A DNA stretch of 64,000 nucleotides from Torymus aiolomorphi (Eukaryota > Arthropoda > Insecta > Hymenoptera > Torymidae), in contig CM070874.1 of the NCBI GenBank assembly GCA_036365515.1, forward strand, positions 167,895,297-167,959,296, written 5' to 3'. Made by a program: the position numbers and the translations under genes. The notes below the pieces were generated by a model that made no database searches, had not been told where the DNA came from, and saw only the letters and a list, made by a program, of their open reading frames with translations. Below, piece after piece: positions 41,810-53,410 of the stretch. How positions within the stretch are numbered: position 1 is the stretch's first letter; the number at the start of each line of letters is the position of its first letter.

Positions 41810-42725
41810 TATGTACTCCTGGTACATGGCGGATTCCCAGTCACGAGAAGTACACATAAAGAGTAGGCGTACACACATTTTGCCATCCCCGTTCCGAGTC
41901 AAGCGCCCTCCTCCCATGTTAACGTCTACCGCGCCACCGATCTAATTCAATCATCGCGTCGTACGAGGAGGCTTCGTGCGAACACAGCAGTGGCTGTACG
42001 GTGTTGCCAACGCCGCTGCCGCACGAGAGTCGACGCGAGCCGCGATCGCCTGGCTGGCAGCAGCGAAGTGGCCGCTAGACGACCGAACGAGATAGTCCAA
42101 CACCGTCAAAGGGAGCCGAGGATACAATCACGTATGCCGGGCGACTACCGATCGGGACTTGCTCCGCCGCGCGCACTAGAAACGCCTGGAAAGTATTGCA
42201 CCTTCTCGTGTGATGTGGAAAGATTTCGAGTGTGTGTTCATCGCCCAATTCTTCGCTGCAGGTATTGGCCACTCTCTGCAGCCGTGCCGTTATAGGGAGC
42301 ATCTGCCGCTGCAGCTGACTGAACGGACCGGCAACCGTTGGGAGCGAGAGAGAAAACGTCACCAGTTTGCCTGGCCGCAGCCATTTGTAAGTTTGCGTCT
42401 TGTCTTTCCTCGTTCGCCTATTCTATCTGCGTATGTGTGCACTCGCGTCCGCGAAGTAACGATTTAGAACCCTCTCTCTGTAGATTGTGAGTAACTGAAG
42501 CTACATTGGTTATCCCCGTGGTAGACGAGTAGGTTATCGGTCGGGGTAACTTTGCGCGTAGTTAAAGCTACGAGAAGTGCCTCATGCCATTGCGGAGCGA
42601 ATCGTACTCTACCTATCGCGCTAGTTGAAAAATCTTAGATTCGGTACGATAGCGCGCGTAGCTCGTGCCCCAATTTTTATATGATTTCGATGAGAAATTA
42701 AATAGTTCTTTCTGGAATTAATGGA
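41810..42725 (-). repeat. Right terminal arm of the compound insertion
   Basis: Inverted, uninterrupted counterpart of 20157-20590 plus 22804-23340. It shows the empty site of the 2.2-kb foldback element near 42290. GC-rich, with scattered open frames that are not shared between the arms, so probably not coding. Confidence 0.75.
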
Positions 42726-42783
42726 AGACTACTGTGTAGTGGGGTTTCCCAACCCGCGGTTTGATCTGATCCCCAGCAGACCG

Positions 42784-43082
42784 TGATACATGGAAGCCGC
42801 CTAGGTTTAACATACCGGCGTTGTACGAGAAAAGCCGGCTGGTACAAGTAAGGCTAGGTAGTAACTAGCAGCCGGTTCGCTGGCCGAAGTTAGCAGTAGC
42901 AACAGAGTGCAGCGCCGGCTCCAAGAGAAAGCGGCTTAGATTTTGAACAATAGAAGCCGGGTGCGCATGTTCGTGACCTGTGCCGCTGCGCTTCTTGCCG
43001 GCCTGCGCTTCTATACGCCCGTATATTACCTTGCGAACCCCAGAGAGGGATTCTTACTGTCTCCTAGTTGAACCCTGTTACA
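42784..43082 (+). mobile_element. 3' LTR of the gypsy-type element, second half
   Basis: Matches 6580-6907 in the same orientation (GGCGTTGTA, AAAAGCCGGCTG, TAAGGCTAGG, CTAGCAGCCGGTTCGCT, TTCGTGACCTGTGCCGCTGC) and ends TGTTACA. With 19244-19550 it makes one full LTR. Confidence 0.75.
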
Positions 43083-43472
43083 ATATTTAACATTTAATGT
43101 TTTTTTTTTATTAATAACATTTATGATGTACAAAATGAATTATTTCTAATCATCATTATTATAATTTTCGACCGCAATTCATTTCTCCTTTTTGCTTAAT
43201 AAATAGCATCTGATGATACCTTAAATTTTTTAATTTACAATTTAATAATTACGATTTTTGCTCCGCAAATGTTTTGAAATATAATTGTGTATATACTTTT
43301 GAATAATGTATTTATGCAAAATCAAATATGTAGAGAGAATGCAATTTTATATTGAAATATACTCTTAAAAAAGTTCCGATGTAATTTAACAGTTCATTTT
43401 CAGAAAGCATTCTGCTAAAGCAGTTAGCAGTGGTTTTTAATGAGCAATACTTACGCTAACGACATGCCAAAT

Positions 43473-44955
43473 TTTAATTAAGAGGGTCTTACACCTAGTA
43501 GATTCTGAGGCCAAAATCAGCTGAGAAAAAGAAGAAAAATTAGTTGTAAACAATATATACAATGTATATACTATAAATATACACTATTTCTTATAAAATG
43601 GACGAAGATACAATCTGTATCCTTATTTTACTGAGAAATATAACATTTTCATTTTATTTGGCATTGGCGCAATTTTTTAAGAATCATTCCATGGATTTTC
43701 ATAGGTCTAAACTATTTTAGATTCATGCAGTTATGGCGCAAAGAGTTTAAAATATAAGATTTCCTAAAGCAAATATTTTTGTTATGGAAAAAACTACTTT
43801 GAATTCATGAATTTTATGAATTTTTATATTTTTCTTTATGGTTTTTAGCATTTACGAATTATTTGCTTAAGCAAATCTTATATTTTCAACTCTTTGTGTC
43901 ATAACTGTATGAATTTCAAGTAATTTAGGCCTTGTCCCATGAAAATCCATCAAATGATTTTCTCAAAAAGTTCCGCCAATGGCAAAAAATTGATAATACT
44001 GTATGTCTGAGAAGGAGAATGCTCACCCTCCGGGAAATGGATTTCAGCGAGCATTTGAGAGTTGATTTCTCGTATCTAGAAATGAAACTCAGGATTTCTA
44101 ATTCCATCTCATAGACCCTTTTCTTGAGATATGGACAATCTAATCTCAAATACCCTCTATTTCGTTAAAAAATGAGGTCTCTTCTATTGACTTCAAATAG
44201 AAAATGATGGTATTTTCCTTCCAATATCTCATATAGGGGGTTTTCGAGGATGCTTTTTCGGAATCTGGTATTTATTTTACATAAGAACTTCAAAAACCCT
44301 ATTATTTTTGGAGTTTTTTTTTTAAATAAAAAGGCTGATTTTTTGTTTTGTTTTTTTTTTTTCAAAGTCGCTTATTTTGTTGTTGCTGCTTTTGAATAAA
44401 CATATAATCACCAGGAATCATGGTCCAACTGTCTAAACCTTTATTCAACCGTGGTTGTATGAATTTTTTTCCGTTAGTTTTTGCAAAATGGCCATTTTTA
44501 TACAGCAGTGTAATAAAAAACTTCGTGATTTTTTTACTCGAAAAGGAAAAGCTTTTACAACAAAATTTTATGGAACAAAAGTTGCTCAGAATTAGCCAAT
44601 GAATACGTGTGAATTTTTTCAGAATTTTTTCAGAACATTTTTGGATTCTTCAGAAACCGACGTTCTTTATGGGCTCGCCGATATACGGCGTTCTTCGTCC
44701 GTACGCCAAGATACGACGTTCTTCATTGGCCCACTGAGATACCAAGTTCTTCATCGGCGCGCCGTGATACGACGTTCTTCATCGTCACGCCGAGATATGG
44801 CCTTGTTCCGCTCAGACGGCGAAACAGAGTATATTTATAGTATATATATATTGTATATTGTATATAGTATATATATTGTATATTGTTTAAACTACATTTT
44901 TTTTTCAGCTGATTTTAGCCTCAGAAGTCACTAGGTGTAAAACCCCCTTAATAAA
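43473..44955. mobile_element. 1.5-kb non-autonomous element with about 120-bp terminal inverted repeats
   Basis: TTAAGAGGGTCTTACACCTAG at the left and CTAGGTGTAAAACCCCCTTAA at the right are the outermost parts of inverted repeats that run inward through TCTGAGGC-AAAATCAGCTGA and the TATA-rich stretches. A second, inner palindrome lies at 43675-43960 (CATGAAAATCCAT and ATAACTG-ATGAATTT landmarks). No transposase. Flanking TTAA at each end might be part of a target duplication. Confidence 0.7.
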
Positions 44956-45281
44956 TTTTGTTATATCTCGTCAAATGTTTTAGAATTGCATAAGAACAAT
45001 GCTTTTTTCATTAGAAATATTCCAGCTATTATATAAGTTTTCGCCCATAGGTTTATTTTCAGTCGATGAACGTCCTCAACTGAACGCGCTGTTTTCATTT
45101 TAAGCAATTAAATTGATCGTATTTTCAATCATTTTCTTACGCTATCTTTAATTGCTTATAATTTCCTGAAAAATTAATATTTATTTTTAAACTCCGTGCG
45201 AGAAGTTCGATTTCTCGCACGCTGCGTTAAACGATGCGTGCAAAAATCTCACTTCTCGCACGTCGTGTCAAAAAATACGGT

Positions 45282-45393
45282 TCGACACTTGTGTGAGAAG
45301 TTGATTTTCTCCTCGTGTGACCTTTTCACCCTCGCTTCGCTCGGGTGCAAACAGTCACACGAGGGGAAAATCAAATCCTCGCACTAGTATCGA
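45282..45393. repeat. 110-bp hairpin (GAGCGAAGCGAG-type tip)
   Basis: TTGATTTTC-CCTCGTGTGA is mirrored by TCACACGAGG-GAAAATCAA, with TTCGA/TCGAA at the base and CTCGCTTCGCTCGGG at the tip. A smaller hairpin, GTGCGAGAA/TTTCTCGCAC, lies at about 45196-45221. Confidence 0.8.
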
Positions 45394-45399
45394 AATGTA

Positions 45400-46425
45400 C
45401 TATTAACGAATCAGGGCTTAGCTTTTAGTATCTACTTTTATAATTTTTTTTGCACGTTTTTGTATTTTGAATATTTTGGAATGTGACAATCAATAGAAGA
45501 GACATTATTTTATATCAAAATAGAGGATATTTGAGATCAGATTGCCCATATTTCATGAAAAACGGCCCATTGGACGAAATTGTGAGCACTGGGCTTAATT
45601 TTTAGGTATTAGGAATCGGCTCTTAAATGTCCGCTAAAATCCCGCAGGTTATACACTCTCCTTGTTAGTAAATGTTTTTAAATAAGATTTTATATATACT
45701 TTTGAATAATGAACGTATGCAAAATCAAAGTCACCAGCCAATAGCCTCAGATTCCACCAACATTCTTTGTACGGGTCATTGCCTCGATATTTGCCAACCA
45801 TGACAACCGTGTTTTCAGAAGTTCTACAAACTGTTTTTGACCTTCATGTGACGTCTAGAGGTCATTATGCCCCTTAGTTCAAATCATAGCCGAACGTAAA
45901 ATTTACTGCTCTTTTAGAATCCGAGGTCAAAAAAGTAATATCTCTCGAACTATCGAAGTTGACCTTCAAATGACCTTGATCCTGATGTGGAGGAATAATA
46001 GGGACCACCTATTCATAATCAACGCCCGAAAATGTATAGATCACTTGATTTGGTCGGCGGATTTTAACGATTTCAATTTGTAGTCCTGTGTAATTAATGT
46101 GACGGCCCACGGCCAACCATCGACGGTAATATTTTAACCCTTTAGCTCCCAGAGTATGTTCCCGCATATTTTTTTTTTTTTTTTTTTTTTTATGTTATTT
46201 CATTCAAAAATGAGTTAAATATTAACGTTCAATCGTTAAATTAATGAAAAAATCTGCGGAAATGTGAACTATTGTTATTATTATTATTTTATTTTAATCT
46301 CTATAGCCACTCTTTTTGAGGACCATTAATTTAACGATTGAATAGGTTTCAAATCCGTTTTATTTGATTGTAATCAATTTTTGGTATCCTGAAAGATCTT
46401 GGACGAATATGACCTAGTAGGTGCT
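45400..46425. other. Intergenic or intronic sequence, no gene seen
   Basis: AT-rich, with a diverged fragment of the GACCTT-rich repeat at about 45830-45990 and a 26-base T-tract near 46166-46191. No exon recognised. Confidence 0.4.
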
Positions 46426-46429
46426 AAAT

Positions 46430-46990
46430 ATGATAAAGGAAATTTTAATGAAGGATATAAAGGATATTTTCTTCTCTTTTATTTGTGGACGTGTTAGAGG
46501 AAGAGAGTGAATCAATCTAAGGTGATGTCCAGCGGCCAATGGCTGACTGTAATAAAATAGAGGTGGTTGATTTTTCTCGTACTTGGTGACATGTTATAGG
46601 GTGAGAATGAACCTATCGAAGGTCGGAACCAACAGTCGACGGCGTAACAGTCAAATTTGAATATAATAAAGGATATAAACGATGCTTCCTTCCCTCGCAA
46701 TTAGTGACATGCTAGGGGGAGAGACTGATCTGATCGACGGTGACATTCAATAGCCGGCTGTAACATTTTAATATGATGAAAGTATGTATGCTTCTCTCAA
46801 AGTTGGTGGGATGTTAGAGAGTGAAAGCCAACCTATAGAAGGTGACGGCTAACGTTTAATATAATAATGGATTTAAAGCTTCTTTCGTAATTAGCGACAT
46901 TTTAGGGGGAGAGTGTGAACCCATCGAAGGGAATGGCTAATGGCCAACGGCCGAAGGTAACATTTTAATATAATAAAAGCAAGTTTATGG
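46430..46990 (+). repeat. Degenerate tandem repeat of about 110-125 bp
   Basis: Units with AT(T/C)-GTGACAT-(T)TAGGG-GAGA, then CCTATCGAAGGTGA-like and TAACATTTTAATATAAT phrases, recur about four to five times, strongly diverged. Confidence 0.6.
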
Positions 46991-46999
46991 GTTTATTAT

Positions 47000-47706
47000 A
47001 TTTAAAAAAACTGTGTTACAACGAATAGTAAAAAGCGAAGAAATTAATAATGGTTTTCTTCTTAATTCGAGATAAAATACTAAACTATTAAATGTACACT
47101 AACCAAATTATTTCTTTAAAGGTAATGAGTTATAGATTATCTTTATAACATAGGGAAAAAAATTAATTTTTCGATTATTTTCAAGGCCAGTTTAGCCTTC
47201 ATAGCGAGCAAAAAAAAAAACAAATTAAAAGTCTTTGCATCTTTGATTTGCTTTATAAATAAGCTGTATTTAATGACTGTTGTACACATATTTGGAGAGT
47301 TGTGATACAAAAGTAAAGATTACAATTGTAATCCCCCCTTTCCACCCGCATGTACCTTCTTTCTCGGAGCTTCTGCAAAATGATATTTCATTAGTCAACA
47401 TTAAAGAAATGAGTTTGAGTTTCATAGAAATAATGTTGAAAAAATATGTCTTTTTACTGCGATTTAAATTTCCAAAAATGTTCTCGAGCCATGAATAAGA
47501 ATATAATTCTCTCGAACATTCATAACTAAACCTTTATCATATGCTTGTCTTGATGTAGACCCCTTCTTTCTTTCTCTATAATGTAACTATATTTTATTTT
47601 AAATTGAAAACATTAGACATTGGTTTATATTTTAAATACATTATGTGGGAAATAGTAAAATTATTAATTAAGTATAACTTTTTTTAATGTTTTTTACGTT
47701 TTACAG
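47000..47706 (+). other. Intron sequence upstream of the kinase exon
   Basis: AT-rich with no recognised exon. It ends in a pyrimidine-rich stretch and TTTTACAG at 47699-47706, a good 3' splice site for the kinase exon. The kinase N-lobe exons are not in this interval or elsewhere in the window. Confidence 0.6.
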
Positions 47707-48251
47707 GAGAGTTCTTCACAGAGATGTCAAACCTCAGAATCTACTAATTAGTGAAATTGGTGAGCTTAAGTTAGCAGATTTTGGTTTGGCTAGAGCAAAA
47801 TCCGTACCATCGCATACTTATTCGCATGAAGTTGTGACTTTGTGGTATAGACCTCCTGATGTTTTACTTGGTTCAACTGAATATTCAACCTCTTTAGATA
47901 TGTGGGGTGTTGGATGCATTTTTGTTGAAATGCTCACGGGAGTACCTACATTTCCGGGTGTACGTTGTACGTATGATCAACTTGACAAAATTTTTAAAAT
48001 CCTGGGAACGCCTACTGAAGAAAGTTGGGCTGGAGTATCGCAGCTGCCAGGTTATAAGCCAACCCGATTAGCTTTTTATCCAATAAGAAAACTTGGATTG
48101 TCATTTCCTAGATTATATGATATCACTGACGTGGATAACATGGCCTCAGCCCTCCTAAAGCTGAATCCCGATGACAGAATTGGTGCTGAAGAGGCCCTTC
48201 ATCATCATTATTTTTCTTCATTACCAAAAAAACTCTATGAGTTACCTGACG
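47707..48251 (+). CDS. Eip63E: CDK14/Eip63E-like cyclin-dependent kinase, C-lobe exon
   Basis: A 545-bp internal exon between TTTTACAG and G/GTAAGT. It reads [15 protein letters not shown] (catalytic HRD loop), [15 protein letters not shown] (DFG), [19 protein letters not shown] (activation segment, with PPD in place of APE as in PFTAIRE-type CDKs), [36 protein letters not shown] and a C-lobe ending [13 protein letters not shown]14/Eip63E kinases are Ser/Thr kinases activated by cyclin Y, working at the plasma membrane in Wnt co-receptor phosphorylation and insect development; that role is family knowledge. No stop, shift or lost catalytic residue. The glycine loop and PFTAIRE helix must be encoded upstream of this window. 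Confidence 0.93.
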
Positions 48252-48684
48252 GTAAGTTCTATGGAAGTACTTTATGCGCGATGTCGAATCTGCACTCGTG
48301 TGATTGTGAACTTCAATAGTGGAAGAGTCAATAACTTCATACAGTTTTTGAACATTGTACTATTTTATAAATGCAATTTCTTTCTTATGAATTATCAGAT
48401 TATCCTCTATTATATTTTAGTGATGTTTCCTCATATTTTTTCTCTCCGGATCCTCGCATTGAAATTTGGATAATTTTTGGGTAATTTTACTTATTTTTTT
48501 CATATTTAGTGTAAATGATAAATAACATTTATATGTCATCGAAAATTAAGTGTTCTGTAATTCACTTCGAATATTAGTATTTTTCTAAAAATGTGAATTC
48601 AAGAAAAACAGTTTTATATAATATTTCTCTTATATTTCTATGAGAACGCATTTCAAGAAAATATGAAAACCAAAATAGTAGATT

Positions 48685-48804
48685 TTCTTACAAGGGGGGA
48701 AAATGGAACTTTCGCAGGCACGTGATATGGCGACCGAGGCGAAGCCGAGGCCGTCATATCACGTGCATGCAGGAGTTCCATTTAATCCCCGTGTAAGAAA
48801 TAGT
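48685..48804. repeat. 120-bp hairpin with GAGGCGAAGCCGAGG tip
   Basis: TTTCTTAC-GGGG-GAAAATGGAACT is mirrored by AGTTCCATTT-CCCC-GTAAGAAA, with an inner stem GCACGTGATATGGC/GTCATATCACGTGC. The foot of the hairpin touches the left end of the next TIR element. Confidence 0.85.
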
Positions 48805-49034
48805 ATTTTTCTCTATTCCCGGGCGAAAATACGTTAATTAATCAGTCTAGAAAAGTCGAAAATCATCGTCTTTCCTGGTGACATGAACTCTGCGTAGTCC
48901 TGTTTTTACTTTCGCCCTATGCTTTGATAACGTTAGCTACCTCACGTCGTTCTTGTAGTTTGCAGGTTATATTTTTCAATTTTATTTTACCTGTCGCAAT
49001 TGGTTTTTCCCGATGCGCGCTTTTACGTGTGTTC

Positions 49035-49098
49035 GATGCCCGACCAACATTTGCAGCATGAGCGTAGCGAGTGCTGCTGGTTGGGGCGGGCATCGATA
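49035..49098. repeat. Hairpin with GAGCGTAGCGAG tip
   Basis: GATGCCCGACCAAC and GTTGGGGCGGGCATC form the stem, GCAGCA/TGCTGC the inner stem, and TGAGCGTAGCGAG the tip. Confidence 0.8.
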
Positions 49099-49149
49099 AT
49101 ACATAAACAAGCAGATTATTACATACTCATGTGAATCAAGAGAAAGAGG

Positions 49150-49470
49150 GATAGAGAGATAGATAGATAAATAGATAAATCTTTATTCTGCCTTTTCGGA
49201 AAAAATTAGAAAATACATTAAAAGGTATAAAATTATAAGTTTCAGTCAATTACAATAGAATACAATAACAATTTAGTTCATTGTGTTGTAAAATACATAA
49301 GAGATATAAAAGATTTATCAAAAATATAACAATGCAAAAGAAAACTAAAAAGAGAATCTTTGAAATAATAAATAAGAGAACATGTGGTAAATACTTATAA
49401 AAATACTTATACGAATATCATAATGTTCCGCCAATAGGCTAAAATAGAGAGAGATAAAGGGAGATAGGGA
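49150..49470 (-). repeat. LINE-like 3' end with GATA tail
   Basis: GATAGATAGATAAATAGATAAATCTTTATTCTGCC followed by AT-rich sequence resembles the LINE 3' end at 3577-3719 in order and content. Only the untranslated 3' end is present, on the minus strand. Confidence 0.55.
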
Positions 49471-49774
49471 GAAAAAGAGGATATTTCCAAATAAATAAAC
49501 ACGAATTCATAGTAGCCCATCCTTCTTGAGAGCACCACGCTCCCGATGCGAGACAGTTCCGCGCCGAAGTCGCACACTTTCGCGACTTCCGCGCGGCAAA
49601 GTCACAATCCGCTGTATCGTATATGGGGTTAGGCTATTCAAAACATTGCTCACAGAGCTTTCGGTCGCGCGTGAAACAAGTGACGTACGCAGTGGGCAAA
49701 AGTGCTTCTTCTTCTAGTGTAAAAAAACGGCGAAAACACGTACTTTCGCCCGAGGAATAGAGAAAAATAATTAT

Positions 49775-50525
49775 TTTTCAATTTATGCCCCTATATGACT
49801 TCTTAAAGCACAGCTAAAAAAAAAAACTAATTTTTATCTTTGAAAATACCTTGATTATTCAAGTTGAGTCACTGGTTGTGCTGCTGATATGTGAATAATT
49901 TTCACACATATACTTAAAACACAGTTTAGTATTCGAATACGTACAGTAAAAATAAGTAAAACTGCTACCAATACATTGGCACGTAGCTTCCTCAAACTAA
50001 CTCATTGATTTCTCTTCTAATTATTTACCCCACTAATTAATTGTATCACCCAAACGTTTGTTTATAAATATTCGCAATATAACTAATATTTAAAAATATA
50101 TAAAAATGTACATTATTGTTAAATCTTTTGATGATCGTCACAATTCTTCTTATAGTTATTTGCCGCGTGCGAACCGCGCACCTAACCGAAATTGTTATTA
50201 TAAATAATTTCAAAATGACTATAGATAGTGTGACTGGCCCGAGGATCAGCACCTGAAATCCGGAACTCCACTTTCCAACGTATTAGATAGCTGAGTGGTT
50301 AGCGCACGCTTGAAGGTGAAAGCGGTGGAGTCGTTTTTCCGCGGAGGTGGCGGTATCCGGGAGAAGGATATATTAGGAATGATAACACACCGTACACGAA
50401 AAATAACAATGTATTAAAACAAATATTTATTTTTCGCAATTGTTGAATATAATAAATTATTATCCTATTTTGTCCTGTCTGGGGGTATGGCGCGTAATTT
50501 GAAATTGCAAAAATACATCCGCCCA
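49775..50525. other. AT-rich intronic sequence
   Basis: No exon or element recognised. A short segment at 50289-50330 (TAGCTGAGTGGTTAGCGCACG) resembles the first part of a tRNA internal promoter and could be a SINE relic, but no second promoter box is convincing. Confidence 0.4.
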
Positions 50526-50529
50526 CTAT

Positions 50530-52340
50530 TAGTGTCGTTTAGCCGTCGGTATCGCCCGAGGCTGTGCAAGTCTTTGGCTGACTGTACAGCCTACTGACAA
50601 CGGCACACTCAGTTGAGGAGTTCCTTGGTTGCAGCGACCATGCGCCTTCTGAACAGCTCTTCTCCAAGCTATTATTGATCTGTTCAGCGGTATTGCACCG
50701 CTTGAGCTGTTGCTCATGGACTGGACGTATCGCCGGTTCATCCTCACCTTGGATCTCATAGGTGTTGTCACTTAGAATTTTTACAATCGTTCACGGCCCT
50801 GCGGAATTTGGGGCTACTTAGTAGATATCCCTTTTACAGCTGAGGATAGGCTTTTATTTGTCTTCCATACTCATTCGGTAGGTCGACGATGAGACTTATA
50901 ATATTTAGCTTATCCATGCGCGCTGCCCAGCTGTCCAGAGCCTCTTGTTGCTGCTGCCCCTCGATTAGTTTCTCTTCCTTCCGCGTTAGCGCTTTCGGTG
51001 GGTCAGGCTGGCGACCATAGTCAAGCAGGGCAGGGCTCTTTTCGTGACGCTGTGTTCAGCTATATTCTAAGTGAATGCCAGTTCATTGAGCTTCTCGTCC
51101 CAGGACTGGTGATTCTCCCCTGCATAAGACATTATCATTATCTCCACCGTTCGGTTCACGCTCTTGACGAGATGGACTTGAGTGTAATATGGTGGCCTGT
51201 GCCTATGATGCACGCCTCGTTTAAAAATGCTTCTATAGCTGCATTCTTTAACTCTGTGAACCACAGATACACCCGTTCGTTAAGTCCCTTATTCACCGTT
51301 TTGACATCCGCCCTTTGGATCGGAATCACTTCGATTCAGCATATGAACACGTCCTGGAAGATGAGCATATATTCGTGGCCATGTACTGTTTTGTGAAGTA
51401 GACCCATAATATCACCAGCCACGACTTTCCAGGGGCGTCCCACGAATCCTGCAAGAGCGCGCTGTTCTAGTCCGATCACACATGGGATACTGTGGCAAAT
51501 AATACTTTCGTTTTGCCCCTTCCAAGGTCGGTAATAACCTTGAAGTTATACTCGCGAACTCCAGGACTCGTTCTTCGCCATCTATTGATTGGTATAGTAC
51601 CGCTCCCACGCCAGTGTCGCTCGCGTCAGTTTGCACCACGAACTGCGCATTATACACTGGTCTGTGGAGAATCGGTGCGGAAGTTACTATCACTTTCAGC
51701 TCTTCGGAGATCTCTTCTTATGCTACTGACCATTTGTACTTCCAATCTACTATTATGTTGTCAAAATACGAGTACGCAAAAGGTTCGAGTTCGGGGCCGA
51801 TGACTTTATCAACGAGCCTCTTGTAGGACGCTCGGTCGTACGAAAGATCGTAGGGCATTCTTGTAAATTGGAATAACCCGTTTACCTGGTACTGTGAAGG
51901 CCGTAATCTTTTTGGATTCTGGGCTGGGCTAGGTCTTATGAGTGGTATTTGGTAGTACGCACTGCTTAAATCCAACGTGTAGATATACCACGCCTTTTGC
52001 AGATTGCGTAAGATACTCTCCATGTATGATAACTGTTACGCGGCTGGCCTCGACGCTGCATTCACTTTTCTAAAGTTCAGACAGAAACGGAACTTTCCGT
52101 TGGATTTGTGCACCATTGGACTTAACCAGCCGCTCGTCGACGGTTCTATTATTCTCGCGATTAGCATTTCCTCCACCTATTTATGCATCTCTTCCTCGAG
52201 TTTCTGAGATACTGGGTAGAACTTCTGTTTAATGGGTCTTGCATGTTCGACCCACGAAATACATCCTATAGGTGCCAGATTTTATTCTATCAGCTGAGCT
52301 ACTAATATTTCGGCTTCTTTGTACTGCTCTCCTGTTCAGT
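50530..52340 (-). pseudogene. Decayed gypsy-type pol (second family), minus strand
   Basis: Minus-strand order from 52280: ARPIKQKFYPVSQKL, IIEPSTSGWLSPMV, KFRFCLNFRKVN (reverse-transcriptase start), then YIYTLDLSSAYYQIPL, ELEPFAYSYFDNIIV where the catalytic YxDD is FDN, a deletion of roughly 100 codons, FVVQTDASDTGVGAVL (RNase H), AGDIMGLL and MLIFQDVF (integrase core), SWDEKLNELAFT, and ILSDNTYEIQGEDEP near the end. Several stops and shifts. The altered YFDN and the deletion make it non-functional. It differs from the 16-19 kb pol and lies in the presumed kinase intron, antisense to the gene. Confidence 0.8.
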
Positions 52341-52824
52341 TTGCCAATCCGATGGCTGATACGGACACTGTGTTATTGGCGGTTATGGTGACTGCTTCAG
52401 AACACGGCATGCAGGAAGACACTTTAATTCAAGGTAAAATGTCCAGAAAAACGAGATCGGCAGAATTATATCTAGTCATTAGTAGAATCATAATATACTT
52501 TGCAGAAAATCGTACCTGATCGTTTTTGTATATATGCCGAATCGAATCTTATTTCCATAAGTTGCGCAAACCTTTTTTTGATTTTCATCGTGTTTATTAT
52601 GTATCATATTTATGCCGTGTTATACCGTCGAATGACTACGATAAACTGATATGAAAATGGAATGTGACTAGGTATATACTTTGTTTACATTCATTATACT
52701 TACAATGAAAGTTATGTCTCTATATAAATGGATAAAAGTATACGCATATCTAAAAATACGCGTATATATAAATTTTTAATGAGCAAAAAAAATCTATTAA
52801 TTTGAAATACTTATTAAGGAGCGC

Positions 52825-52846
52825 GGCAGCGCTCCGAAGGCAAGTA
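52825..52846. repeat. Short hairpin GGAGCGC/GCGCTCC
   Basis: GGAGCGCGGCAGCGCTCC is a perfect 7-bp stem with a GGCA loop in an AT-rich surround, compositionally similar to the tips of the larger hairpins upstream. Confidence 0.6.
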
Positions 52847-53139
52847 TAGATGAAGCTACTTATACAGTGAAATGGGTGTGCGAGAAATTCAATGCGCCTA
52901 TACATGTATTAAAATTGTTTGAACTATATTAACATGTACTCTTAATTGAGAGCCATTTCATTACTCTACTCAAATCGAAAATTTTCATTTAAACAGATTG
53001 TCTCATTCAAAAGATTTAGAGATCTGAATATTTTTATGTACAGTTTCATTTTCGAATTTTTCTCCATATTCTTCAGTATGCACAAACTATACATTTTTGT
53101 CCGACCGGTACATAGTATAGCATTTTTGTCCGACTGGCA

Positions 53140-53222
53140 AAAGAGAAGATATAGAGAGAGGGAGAGGGAGAGAGAGGGAAAGAGAAAGAGCGAGAGAGAG
53201 AAGAGCGAGAGGGAGAGAGAAT
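53140..53222. repeat. (GA)n-rich simple sequence
   Basis: An imperfect GAGAGG/GAGA tract of about 80 bp; TA-rich dinucleotide runs follow at 53380-53404 and 53464-53484. Confidence 0.85.
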
Positions 53223-53375
53223 CCGTATATGGTATATACTTATATATCTGGTCAACCTAACCTTGTTATTTATATATATTCAATATACGCATTAGTCCGT
53301 ATACAATGATCATTTAGAAGTTATCAAGGAGCTATTCAAGAGTTTTTACATCATTGAAATTCGATTTTGAATTGA

Positions 53376-53410
<35 letters not shown>

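Larger units (their letters stand above)
19551..42783. mobile_element. 23.2-kb compound inverted-repeat insertion splitting the 3' LTR
   Basis: The two halves of the 3' LTR end and restart at the same LTR position when compared with 6135-6907, so everything between is an insertion. About 8 bp around the break appear on both sides in diverged form (GTATCGTC left, GATACATG right; ATATCATC in the 5' LTR), a possible 8-bp target duplication. Inside, unique outer arms, inner arms and minisatellites are mirrored around a satellite core near 26.3-31.2 kb. No single open transposase was found that would belong to the whole structure; the two mariners are later passengers. Confidence 0.6.
48804..49770. 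mobile_element. About 970-bp element with TATTTTTCTCTATTCC terminal repeats
   Basis: TATTTTTCTCTATTCC-CGGGCGAAAATACGT at the left is mirrored by ACGTACTTTCGCCCGAGG-AATAGAGAAAAATA at the right (about 32 bp, two differences). It encloses the hairpin 49035-49098 and a LINE-like 3' tail. No transposase. Confidence 0.65.

Noticed and set aside
19551..42783. Endogenous virus, Maverick/Polinton or Helitron as the identity of the 23-kb structure
   Set aside because: No DNA polymerase B, packaging ATPase, capsid, Rep or helicase motif was found, and the mirrored satellite-cored layout does not fit those classes.
19551..42783. Assembly artefact as the explanation of the mirrored arms
   Set aside because: The arms differ by many substitutions, indels, a private 2.2-kb element on the left, and mariners and extra minisatellite units on the right. 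An artefactual inverted copy would be identical. It remains possible for the near-identical Penelope dimer.
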